The notes below the pieces were generated by a model. The model had not been told where the DNA came from and searched no databases. It saw nothing but the letters and a program-made list of their open reading frames with translations. From Dipteronia dyeriana (lineage: Eukaryota; Streptophyta; Magnoliopsida; Sapindales; Sapindaceae), in assembly GCA_032871835.1 (NCBI GenBank), contig CM065297.1:59755253-59819252 (forward strand): a DNA stretch of 64,000 bases, read 5' to 3'. Of this stretch, positions 45,408 through 55,237 are shown piece after piece (within the stretch, counting starts at the first letter, position 1; each line of letters begins with the position of its first letter). The position numbers were made by a program, and so were the translations under genes.

Positions 45408-45698
45408 GAAGTCTTGACATAGGTGTGAGACCTACGGTGTTAAGCAAGAAGTCTTGGCAAGAGGTGTGAAGCCTTGAATTGTCGAGCAAGAAAGTCTTGG
45501 CTAGAGGTGTGAAGCCTTGGATAGTCGAGCAAGAAGTCTTGCCTAGAGTAGGGAGAACTCGGATAGGTGAGCAAGGAAGTCTTGACTAGAGTCGTGAGGA
45601 CTTAGTTGAGCAAGAAGTCTTGCCTTGGGTCGTGAGGATCCGGATAAGGTGAGCAAGAAAGTCTTGACAAGAGGTGTGAAGCCTCGGATTGTTGAGCA
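45408..45698 (+). repeat. Tandem hairpin repeats in A3 5' LTR
   Basis: Seven units: ATAGGT/ACCTA, AGG/CCT types, GAGT/ACTC, GAGTC/GACT, GGGTC/GATCC and AGG/CCT. Flanks GAAGTCTTG.CTAG and GGATAGTCGAGCAAG are well kept. Confidence 0.83.
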
Positions 45699-46149
45699 TA
45701 GGGCGACAACTTCTAGAGTACGATAGAAGGGTAGTTTCTAGGTGAAGAGGTCACTTGAGAGAATGTACTTGTCTTATCTACTAGTGGATTTTGTTTGTCG
45801 GTGGCTGCTAGCCCGTGGATGTTTCTTCTTCGAAGGTTTACCAAATTATATCTTGTGTCAACGTTTCTCTATCCCTATCTCTCTAATATTTGTATTGTAG
45901 ATAGAACTCTCTATGTATGTTGACTTCTTTACTATAGAATAGATTGTGTATTTGTTACAATTACTTGTTTGTATCACACTTTTCAGTGTTTATATATTGA
46001 TTAATTGTCTTTAATTAATACATATATTGTGATGCAAGCAATCTAGAGGGACAAACTATTGTTTGTTTCTAAGGAAGTCGAAAAAGGTGTCTAACCTATT
46101 CACTCCCCTAGGTTAGCCTTGAGCATTTATCCGTGATTGTATTTTCAAT

Positions 46150-46161
46150 TGGTATCAAAGC
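46150..46161 (+). other. A3 primer-binding site
   Basis: TGGTATCAAAGC, identical to A2. Confidence 0.9.
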
Positions 46162-46231
46162 AGGACACTAGATTGCACTTAGTGTGAGTCCGGGGTGATA
46201 CTTTTACTGCTTTTATAAGGTGTTTGAAGTC

Positions 46232-48236
46232 ATGGGTTTACAAGATGATGTAATGGCGGAAGGAGCCTCAAATACTAGGCCACCATTACTTCGTGGCACT
46301 AACTATGGGTATTGGAAGTTGAGAATGAAAGCCTACATCCGCTTTATTGATGAAAGGGCTTGGATGGTAGTGGAAGAAGGTTATAGTTCTCCTACCAAGG
46401 TTTTAGAGGATGGAACCATAATACTCAAGCTAAAGAGTGAATGGACAACAAATGAGTTTGAGGTTGCTAAATGGCACCATCGTGCTATGAATGCCATATT
46501 TGAAGGAAGCTTGGGATACTTTCCAAGTTACTAATGAAGGAAACTTAGCGGTGAAGAAATCGAGGCTTCAAATGTTGGCATCACTATTTAAAGGTTTAAG
46601 TATGGGTGAGGAAGAAAAGTTTGAAGACTTCCAATTCCGGCTTCTTAACATAGCTAACCAATGTCAAGCATTCGGAGTACCTATCTCAAAAGAGCGTTTA
46701 AATTGGAAAATCCTTAGGTCTCTTCCTAAGAGATTCAAATCAAAGGTGACGGCCATTGAGGAAAGCAAGGATGTGGATAGTATGAATATTGATGAGTTGC
46801 TTGGGTCTCTCCAAACTTATGAGATGTGCTTGAAGCCAAAGATCGAGAGTAAGGGAATCGCTCTCAATGCAATAGAGGAGGAGAGTGATGATGAAAATGA
46901 AGAAATGGCACTCTTGGTTAGAAGGTTCGAGAAGTTTCTAAAGAAGAATGCCAAGCCTAAAGGCAAGTCTTCTAAGGAAAAAGGAGTCAAGAGAACATCA
47001 TCTCCAAGGATTGTGAAGAATAGTCAAGCCGTGAACAAGAAAGGGGTTCAATGCTATAATTGTCAAGGTTTTGGTCACTTTGCTAATGAGTGCACCAAGA
47101 AGCCATCTAAGAAAGATAAGAAAGGCAAAGTGTTGGCGGCTACTTGGAGTGATGATAATTCTAGTGATAATGAGAGCTCTAGTAGCGAGTCTTCAAGTGA
47201 TGAAGAGTTGGTGAGCAACTTTGTAGCTCTAACAGCTTCTCATTCTCCGCTAGATGTTGGTAGTACAATATATTTGAACAAGAACCTTGATGCAAATCAT
47301 GATGAAAGCTCTAGTTCCATTCCTACTAATCTTGAGTTGTTGAAAAGGATAGAAAAGCTTGAAGAAGCTAGAGACAATGCTCAAAGTGAAGTAGTTGAGA
47401 AGGATGATTTGATCAAGAAGCAACTAAATAAGTTTATGGTTGTTACTTGTAGACTTCTTGGTGAAAAAGGTGATATTGTGAATAAGTTTAGAGAACTTGA
47501 AAAGATAAACCTTGAGAATGATAATGTGATATCTTCTTTGAAGAAGAGAGAACAAGAATTGATGGAAGAAATAAACACGGCTAAGGAGGCTATCAAGGAT
47601 TTAGTAAATGATTCGTTTAGTGTGTCTAGTGTTAGGAATCTTGTTAACTCTCATAGTGGTGAATACGACTTGGTAGTTGAAGAGGAGCTCTTGGAAGCAC
47701 CACTTCCTACACACTTTGATGAAGTCGTGATTGATAAGAAACCACGCAAGAAGAAAAAATCAAAAGCCAAGAAGAAGTTGGCAAACAAGGTATCTTTACA
47801 AACTCCTAGTGAAGCTAGTTCAACTCCAAAAGGTACAATCTCATCTTTTATTCCAATTTGCCATTATTGCAACACAATAGGTCACATTAAGCCTAGGTGT
47901 TCTAAATATATTGAAAAATACAAATTAGGAAATGAATCTAGGGATAAGGAGATTAAACTTCAACTTGAACATGCTAAGGCCTTGAGAGTTAAGAAACATG
48001 ATAATATTGCTAAGCATGAGAAAAAGTTGTGGAGTAGAAAGAATACTAATCTTGTTCAACTTGACAAAGCTTGTGTTGTTAATGTTAAGGAAGAGTGTGT
48101 TAATGATATTCTTGTAAATCAAGTCATTGAAGGACTTTACTCTAGATTTAACATTGTTGTCAAGGATGATATTGGAAACGTTTGTATAGGTACACCCAAG
48201 AACAAGTGGTTCAAGGGTGAGTGCTCTTATCACTAA
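46232..48236 (+). pseudogene. gag: A3 gag (near complete, one frameshifting deletion)
   Basis: ATG at 46232 (MGLQDDVMAEGASNTRPPLL). A deletion of about 50 bp near 46503 removes part of the UBN2 region and shifts the frame; from 46491 a 581-codon frame runs unbroken to the TAA at 48236. It contains LAVKKSRLQMLASLFKGLS, CCHC knuckle 1 (47052-47093, CYNCQGFGHFANEC), an acidic Ser-rich linker, a coiled-coil-like region (about 47320-47600), a KKKKSKAKKK basic patch and CCHC knuckle 2 (47859-47900, CHYCNTIGHIKPRC). The two knuckles are about 270 residues apart. The C-terminus does not lead into a protease. Confidence 0.92.
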
Positions 48237-48522
48237 TATAAGAAGCACATGTGAGATAGATTTGAGACTATATATCAATTGTGTTGAGAATTCTTGCTTA
48301 CTAGCTTTGAATACTAAATTTATTGATATGAACTTGGTTATCTTACATTATGATTGTTATGATGGTCAAAATTTATTGATTAACTTTGAAGTAGTTCTTT
48401 TGCTATATGTGTTGATTGGGCTGAGATATTATGTTTTTTATACTCATGTTGTGAAACATCGTCAACTTGGTGTCATGAGGACATTAAAGGCAAGAGTGCT
48501 CATAAAAAGGGCGGAAGTATGA
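48217..48522 (+). pseudogene. +1-frame ORF overlapping the end of A3 gag
   Basis: 101 codons, opening at GTG inside the last codons of gag, similar in frame and sequence to 14138-14488 in A1. No domain recognised. Confidence 0.35.
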
Positions 48523-49921
48523 TATTTGGTGAATATAATGTGCAAAAAAGGTATCTCTATACTCTAATGCATGTTCTCTTAGATATTCATTTTTTGACTC
48601 AATTCTTGACATACATTTCATAGCATGTCATATTAGAGAATTTTGTATAGCATACATATGGTTCTCATTGACATTTGCTATTTTAGGATCTAATAGTGAT
48701 ATTGTTCACATTGATCTTAACTTTGATGATTGTTTGTATATTGTATTTTGAGTGGCATTACTTTCAAAAATATGAGCTTCATATTATTTGAAAGCTACTC
48801 ATTAGAGAAGTAATGATCTTGAATAAGTCTCTACTTATTGCTCTTAGATCATGTGCTTATGAGCCATAAAAACTTTGGTTTCTAAAATTTGCACTATGCT
48901 TCTCTTATATATTTTGCTAGTAGGTTGAGTTTACTAATATGTAAACATTGGATACACCTTGAAGTTTTTGTGCTTAAGTACATTTAAAATGACCTATGGT
49001 TAGTATCCATTTTGCTTCGGCAATTACATAGAACTCAACGAGCATCTTCATGAAAAGGACTACACACATTGGTTGTGAAAGCTACCCAATGTTGGAAAGA
49101 TCTACACCATTGTGATGAGTGAAAGCCGTCATGAAGTGAATTTTGTTTATGTATAAAAAATGGAAAAATCAAAGAAGTGTTGAAAGGAATTTAAAAAAAA
49201 AATCTTTGATTCAAAGCCTAAAAAGAAAATGAGGAAGGCTTAAAAATAAGTTTAGTTGAAAATCAAATGAGCTCGGGTTGAAAAACAGAAATGGGATGAC
49301 GAGCCACATGCACACACACGCTCATGTGTTGAAATCTATTCTCTTAAAAGCAAAAAATTCCGGATGATAATTGGTTTGACTTTTTATGAAAAAAGCTTAA
49401 GATGAATAGTTGTTGGAAATTGTTTGCATGTTGATTATCAAACTACTTCTTGATATATATTTGAAGAATATCTTTCACACACACACTTTGTTTATGAGTA
49501 TGATGATATCTTTGCAATTGTTGAAGAATTATAAGAGAACTTGAAAAAACTTTGTGTATCTCTCTTAGCATATGTAGCTTATTTTGTTGATATTTCTTCA
49601 AATTGCTTGAATGTGTGATTGTGTGAACATCTTTATGAACCTTATGCTATCATGAATTTTAGTTATAGCATTTATCAAGGGGGAGCATTGTATGCTAGAC
49701 ATTGTTCTCTTTTATGATATGTTCACATGCTTCATTTGGTTACATGTGGGCATATTTTGACTCAATGATACTTGTAAGATATTACTCACTATCGTTGTCT
49801 TGCATGATGATTCATTCTTAAGTCATATGTCATTGTGTTTATATATTTGTGACTAATATGTTTGTTTTGTCTTTCACTAACTTTTGTTGTATGTATATAG
49901 CATCTTATTTAACAAGAACAA
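48523..49921 (+). other. A3 spacer between gag and env-like gene
   Basis: Non-coding. The conserved block shared with B is at about 48985-49330. The stretch before 49922 contains a TATCAAGGGGGAGCATTG purine tract near 49673, also seen in the other copies. Confidence 0.72.
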
Positions 49922-50989
49922 ATGAGAAGAACTAAGGTTACCAGAAGTGGAAATCAATCGAATCCTATTGTGAAAGCCAAGTCTACCTCAAAGGGATCCA
50001 AAGCTTCAAGATCAAAGGATTTAGGGATCTTTGCAACTAAAAAGATATTTCAAGAGAGAGGCATTGACTTAGGTAAATGTAAAGATTCTTATGTTCTTAA
50101 ATGCTTTAAGGATAGAAATTGGGAATCTTGGGTGAGCATGCTAGGAATAGTGAATGACACTATTGTTAGAGAATTTTATCATGAATATAGAGAGAGTGCC
50201 ACCTTATTGGATGCTTTGATGGAGATTAGGTGTGTTGTGTTTAGAGTTAACCCGATAAACATTAACAAGTTTCTTGGGTTATCTAGTTATATTAATTCAA
50301 ACTTTCTAGATGTTGATTTCATTGAGAATCTTAATATCATGGGTAGAACTCTATGTTACAATGCTTCTTTTAAGTGGAAAGGTAGAGCATATATTAGTCA
50401 ACATGAGTTAACTAAGGCAAGTGCATTTTGGCATCTTTTTATTTGCATAAATATTATTGGATCTTCGAATTCAACCGAGTTGAATAAAGACAAGATCAAA
50501 ATAGTATATGCCTTGGTGACTAATCAACCTATAAACCTTGGGGATTTGCTTATGTTTTACTTAGATAATGCGGCTTTCTAAACTGGAGGAGATAAGAAGC
50601 TTGCATTACGGGGGTTTTTAACTTCTTTGTGATTATCTCGTGGTGTTCAAAGTAGTGGAGATGATATGTTTGTACAACCCTTGGAAAAGTATAGTAATAA
50701 ACGTGTGTCATACATGTCTTATAAGGATAAGGGTAGGACATGTGATACTTTTGGACTATTCAGTATTTCACAAGTTGATTGTCAAGAGACTAGCATAAAT
50801 ATTCTTCCGGATTGGGCCTTACATTTGAAGAAGAAGGTTGATGAGCTTAGTGCTATAGTTGAAAAACAAGATGCTAGAATAAAAGAGTTGGAGGAGTGTA
50901 TTGCCTCAAGTTCAAGACCTATCTCAAGCATTATGTTAGGTCAACAACAAGCACATCTTTCTTTGGTGGATCTAGTAGCTAGTATTTGA
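49922..50989 (+). pseudogene. env-like: A3 envelope-like ORF (two in-frame stops)
   Basis: ATG at 49922 (MRRTKVTRSGNQ), about 355 codons in one frame. Motifs as in A2: GRTLCYN, SAFWHLFICINIIGSSNST and a C-terminal coiled coil (KKKVDELSAIVEKQDARIKEL). TAA at 50579-50581 and TGA at 50630-50632 interrupt it. The second is close to the single stop of A2, but the stop codons and exact bases differ. The basic N-terminus and lack of membrane segments are shared. PF20167-like, function unknown. Confidence 0.82.
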
Positions 50990-51422
50990 GTCGCATGGTA
51001 TGTTTCTTACCTTTTGGCATTATTTCATGTCAAAAAGGGGGAGAAACAGTTGTTAATAGTTGCTAGTTAATTAGTTTCCTTTTTATGTTGTTTTTGTGAA
51101 CTTTTAAACTTTCAATGGCATGTAATAATCAGTCTTAAGATTTGGTTTAGAACTCTTGTATTTGGCATGTATTGAGGGGGAGATACATATTTGGGAACTT
51201 AATTGTATATTCTTATCCATATTATATGTTGCCCATTTGTTGTTTTTCTCTTGTATATGCATTGTGCTTTGAGATGATTTATAGGTTGCTTCAAGAGAAG
51301 ATCAAGATGAAGTTCAAGAGTTGATGAAGATTACTCATTGTAATGTGAGGGAGTGATTTTGTGACCTTTCTTCATTTATATATTTGTAGTAAATGTATAG
51401 GTGTTTTGACATGGAATTTGCC
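50990..51422 (+). other. A3 3' untranslated tail
   Basis: Non-coding with purine tracts near 51033 (AAAAAGGGGGAGAAA) and 51174 (GAGGGGGAGATAC). No ORF of note. Confidence 0.7.
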
Positions 51423-51434
51423 AAAAGGGGAGAT
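51423..51434 (+). other. A3 polypurine tract
   Basis: AAAAGGGGAGAT before the 3' LTR; one G shorter than in A1 and A2. Confidence 0.88.
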
Positions 51435-52179
51435 TGTTAGGTTTTAGTTTGTGTTGGCATTAATTCCATATCAAAATGATGTTTACTTGTAATGATTTAG
51501 TTGTTTAGATTCATAATGATTCAAGCTTTAAAGAAGAAGGAACAACTAGTCAAAGCAAGATCTAAGTCTTCAAGAGAAAGGATGCAATATGGTTCTACAA
51601 AGATATACTAAGACCTTATCTTTATCTTACAAGGCTTAGGCACACACACACATATCATACATTTGTGTCCATGCATCGTTATGCACCATTATAGGCACAC
51701 ACATACAATTCATTCATATGTGTCCCTGCATCGTTGTGCACCATGTATAAAACATTCACACACTTGAAGATGAATGCTCATGCATTGGTTTGGAAATAAC
51801 ATGGTTTGGAATATGCATGATTGGAAACTATCTTTATGTAGGTTGCATTCTAGTGTGAATTGTGTTTGTGTGTGTATATGTTTTGTATATCATGGATATT
51901 GAACTAGATTTTAGTCTTAAATCATTCTTGATTGATTTCCGGTCATTTCGGTTACTCATAATATTGACTTCAAGTTCTAAGTCAAAAGATACTCCACTTT
52001 CAACTCATGTTTCATACATTGTCTTCGTCTTCATATATCGAGTTGAATTTTTATTTTCTGGGTTGAGTATCTTATATTTCCTTGTCCATATGAGAGTTAC
52101 AGTTCGTAATCCGTAAACGGATTTGAATTCCGAGTTTGGAGGCCGGAGAACGGTTGAAGAACGCAAAGGAAGGTCGAAG

Positions 52180-52280
52180 AAGAAAGAAGCAAGCAAGGCA
52201 CTTCTTTCCCGAGATGGCGCGTGGCCATCTCGGGGCAGAAGGCTTGCTGCCCCGAGATGCCCACGTGCCATCTCGGGCAG
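52180..52280 (+). promoter_or_regulatory. Best-preserved stem-loop and CACGTG module (A3 3' LTR)
   Basis: In order: GAAAGAAG/CTTCTTTC; CCGAGATGGC (52209-52218) / GCCATCTCGG (52224-52233); and CCCGAGATG / CATCTCGGG flanking a CACGTG core (52262-52267). An alternative pairing ATCTCGGGGCAG / CTGCCCCGAGAT bridges the two last stems. CACGTG is a G-box, a known plant bZIP/bHLH binding site. The TATA box follows 78 bp downstream. Confidence 0.7.
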
Positions 52281-53289
52281 CCAGCTTGCTTGGCTTTTTC
52301 TTGCCCCTCTTGGTCATTTCACATGTCCAAGTTTCCCACTCCTTTATAAACTTCTTCCCTCTCACATTTCATTCTAAGAAGAAATTCGAATAAAGTGTGC
52401 AGAAATTTTCTCTCTAAATTTTCTCACATTCCAAACACTAAAACTTCTTCATTTGAACTCCTATTTGAGTGATTCAAAGTTGATAGTGTTCATCTATTCA
52501 TCATCCATCTTTTCTCTGAATGTTTGAGCTAATTTTGCTGCTGTTTTTGGTGTCTAATCATACAAAAACCGGACTGCACCTAAATCAACTAAGGTATTGA
52601 TTTTCTCTCAAAGTTTTCTTCTAAAACTTAGTCAATTGCCTTGGGTTTTCTTCTTCTACATATATTTGTATATTGTGAGTGTTTTAATTTGTTTTTTGAT
52701 CACTTTCAGAGCTAGATTGAGTTTCAATTGAAATGATACATGTTGAGTTAGGTTTTGATTTTGCCTATGTTATCACATGTTTGGGATTGTATTGTGCTAG
52801 CTTTGATTCTAGGACTATTTGATGATCTTTGATTGATTGATTTTGAGAAAAATAGTTCCTCACATGTATTAGGCTCTCTTGACCGAAATTCTCACATAAT
52901 ACAAGTGCTTATGTTCTTTTGAGCTATTCTTGTGGTTTGATGAATCTATGATTAGGAATATGCTCTAGAACTTTAGCTTAAATCTAATTGACTTTGTCAT
53001 ATGATTTTAGCATGTTTTTGGTTTGTGTGATTTAAACTTGATCTTGTGATTTATTGAACATATCTTATGATTTAAGTTTAGATCTATGCATGTATCTAGG
53101 TTGTGATTAATATTAAACATATCTTACATAATCTAGATTGATTACACATGCATGATAAACTAGACTACATGTGATTTGTGCATTCATGATCATGTCTAGT
53201 ATTTTCCATAGGATGTGTTGATCATATCATTCTATGTTTATTGCTTGTTTACGTTTTGCATTCATGATCACCTAGATGCCTTTTGAGAA

Positions 53290-53580
53290 GGAAGTCTTGA
53301 CAATAGGTGTGAGACCTATGGTGTTGAGCAAAAAGTCTTGGCAAGAGGCATAAGGCCTTGGATTGTCAAGCAAGGAATTCTTGGCTAGGGTCCTGAGGAT
53401 CTGGATAGTCGAGAAAGAAGTCTTGCCTAGAGTTGGGAGAACTCAGATAGGTGAGCGAGGAAGTCTTGACTAGAGTCGTGAGGACTTAGTTGAGGAAGAA
53501 TTTTAACCTTGGGTGGTAAGGATCCGGATAAGGTGAGCGAGGAAATCTTGACAAGAGGTATGAGGCCTTGGATTGTTAAG
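53290..53580 (+). repeat. Tandem hairpin repeats in A3 3' LTR
   Basis: Includes ATAGGT/ACCTAT, a perfect GAGTT/AACTC unit (a paired change from GAGTC/GACTC) and GAGTC/GACT. Some units are decayed. Confidence 0.82.
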
Positions 53581-54041
53581 CATAGGGCGGCAACTTCTAG
53601 AGTAGGATATGAGAGTAGTTTCTAGGTGAAGAGGTCACTTGAGAGATTGTACTTGTCGTATCTACTAGTGGATTTTGTTTTTCCGGTGGCTGCTAGCCCG
53701 TGGATGTTTCCTCTTCGGAGGTTAACCACGTTATATCTTGTGTCAACTTTTCTCTATCCCTATCTCTCTTATATTTGTATTGTGGATAGAACTCTCTATG
53801 TATGTTGACTTCCTTTCTATAGGATAGATTGTGTAGGTGTTACAATTACTTGTTTGTATCACACTTTACTTGTGTTTATATATTGATTAATTGTCTTTAA
53901 TTAATATATATATTGTGATACAAGCAATCTAAAGGGACAAACTTTTGTTTGTTTCTAAAGGAGTCGAAAAAGGTGTCTAACCTATTCACTCCCCCCCCCC
54001 TCTAGGTTAGCCTTGAGCATTTAACCGTGATTGTATTTTCA

Positions 54042-54046
54042 GATTC
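54042..54046 (+). repeat. Target-site duplication of A3, right copy (GATTC)
   Basis: Exact repeat of 43527-43531. Confidence 0.96.
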
Positions 54047-55076
54047 TAGGACTATTTGATGATCTTTGATTGATTGATTTTGTGAAAAATAGTTCCTCGC
54101 ATGTATTAGGCTCTCTTGGCCGAATTCTCACATTAATACATGTGCTTATGTTCTTTGAGCTATTCATGTGTTTTGTTGAATCTATATATAGGAATATGCT
54201 CTAGAACTTTAGCTTTAATCTAAATGACTTTATCATAAGATTTTAGCATGTTTTTGGTTTATGAGATTTAAACTTGATTATGTGTTAATTGAACATATCT
54301 TGTTATTCAAATTTTAGATCTATGCATGTATCTAGGTTGTAAATATTATTGAACATATCTTACATGATCTAGATGGATTAAAAAAGCATGATTGACTAGA
54401 CTACATTTGATTTGTGCAATCATGCTCATGTCTAGTATTTTCCATAGGATGTGTTGATCATAACATTCTATGTTGCGTGCTTGTTTGCGTTTTGCATTCA
54501 TGATCACCTAGATGCCTTATGAGAAGGAAGTATTGACAATAGGTGTGAGACCTATATTGTTGAGCAAGAAAGTCTTGGCAAGAGGTGGGAGACCTTGGAT
54601 TGTCAAGCAAGAAAGTCTTGACTAGAGTTGGGAGGACTCAGACAGTTGAGCAAGAAGTCTTGCCTATGGTCATGAGGATCCAGAAGGGTGAGCGAGTAAG
54701 TCTTGACTAGAGTCGGGAGGACTCGGATAGTTAAGCAAGGGTCATGAGGATCCGGAAGGGTGAGCAAGGAAGTCTTGACAAGAGGTGTGAGGCCTCGGAT
54801 TGTTGATCAAAAGGGTGACATCTTCATGAGTAGGATAGGAGGGTAGTTTCTAGGTAAAGGGGTCACTTGAGAGATTGTACGTGTCTTATCTATTAGTGGA
54901 TTTTTTTTGCCGGTGGTTGCTAACCCATGGATTTTCTTCTTTGGAGGTTTACCACGTTATGTATTGTGTCAACTTTTAAGTTGACTTCCTTTCTATAGTA
55001 TAGATTGTGTATGTGTTACAATTACTTGTTTGTATCACACTTTACTTGTTTTATATATTGATTAAGTGTCTTTAAT

Positions 55077-55110
<34 letters not shown>

Positions 55111-55232
55111 TGTGATACAAGAAATCTATAGGGACGAACTTTTGTTTTTTTCTAAGGGAGTCGAAAAAGGTGTCTAACCTCTTCACCCCCCTCTAGGTTA
55201 GCCTTAAGCATTTAGCCATGTTTTTATTTTCA
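54047..55232 (+). repeat. A2 3' LTR, right piece
   Basis: Continues the LTR cut at 43531 and ends TTTTCA at 55232. It includes the hairpin array (54526-54809), a TA microsatellite (about 55079-55111) and a short C tract. Together the two pieces make 2616 bp. Confidence 0.94.
54526..54809 (+). repeat. Tandem hairpin repeats in A2 3' LTR
   Basis: Units with ATAGGT/ACCTAT, GAGTT or GAGTC/GACTC and GAGG/CCTC stems; one unit has a partial deletion near 54738. Confidence 0.82.
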
Positions 55233-55237
55233 GGTCT
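55233..55237 (+). repeat. Target-site duplication of A2, right copy (GGTCT)
   Basis: Exact repeat of 34277-34281. Confidence 0.96.

Larger units (their letters stand above)
43532..46147 (+). repeat. A3 5' LTR
   Basis: Two TGTGTCCCTGC units (43735-43842), a variant stem-loop module (44278-44385), a clear TATA box TATAAA at 44442-44447, and the hairpin minisatellite (45408-45698). There is no long C tract here, only CACTCCCCTAGG. A short duplication TTGAACATATCTTGTGATTTA occurs near 45150-45190. Confidence 0.95.
43532..54041 (+). mobile_element. Element A3: gag/env-like, pol-less Sirevirus-like element
   Basis: Complete element of 10.5 kb inside the 3' LTR of its relative A2, with LTRs of 2616 and 2607 bp and a perfect GATTC target duplication. 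Gag and an envelope-like ORF are present; pol is absent. It is the youngest insertion of the right-hand stack by position, although its LTRs still differ at roughly 10 sites in the first ~180 bp by eye. Confidence 0.96.
51435..54041 (+). repeat. A3 3' LTR
   Basis: Complete, TGTTAGG to TTTTCA. It holds the most regular stem-loop module (52180-52280), TATAAA at 52345-52350, the hairpin array (53290-53580) and a C tract near 53992. AATCCG/CGGATT (52108-52123) forms another stem upstream of the module. Confidence 0.95.
34282..55232 (+). mobile_element. Element A2: gag/env-like, pol-less Sirevirus-like element
   Basis: It carries both LTRs, primer site (one mismatch), gag, spacer, envelope-like ORF, polypurine tract and GGTCT target duplication. 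The 3' LTR is split by A3 (43532-54041 plus target duplication). Without A3 the element is about 10.4 kb. No pol domain is present between gag and the envelope-like ORF. Confidence 0.95.

Noticed and set aside
45408..45698. Array of similar units resembling a CRISPR
   Set aside because: Units are contiguous degenerate tandem repeats without unique spacers, inside plant LTRs.
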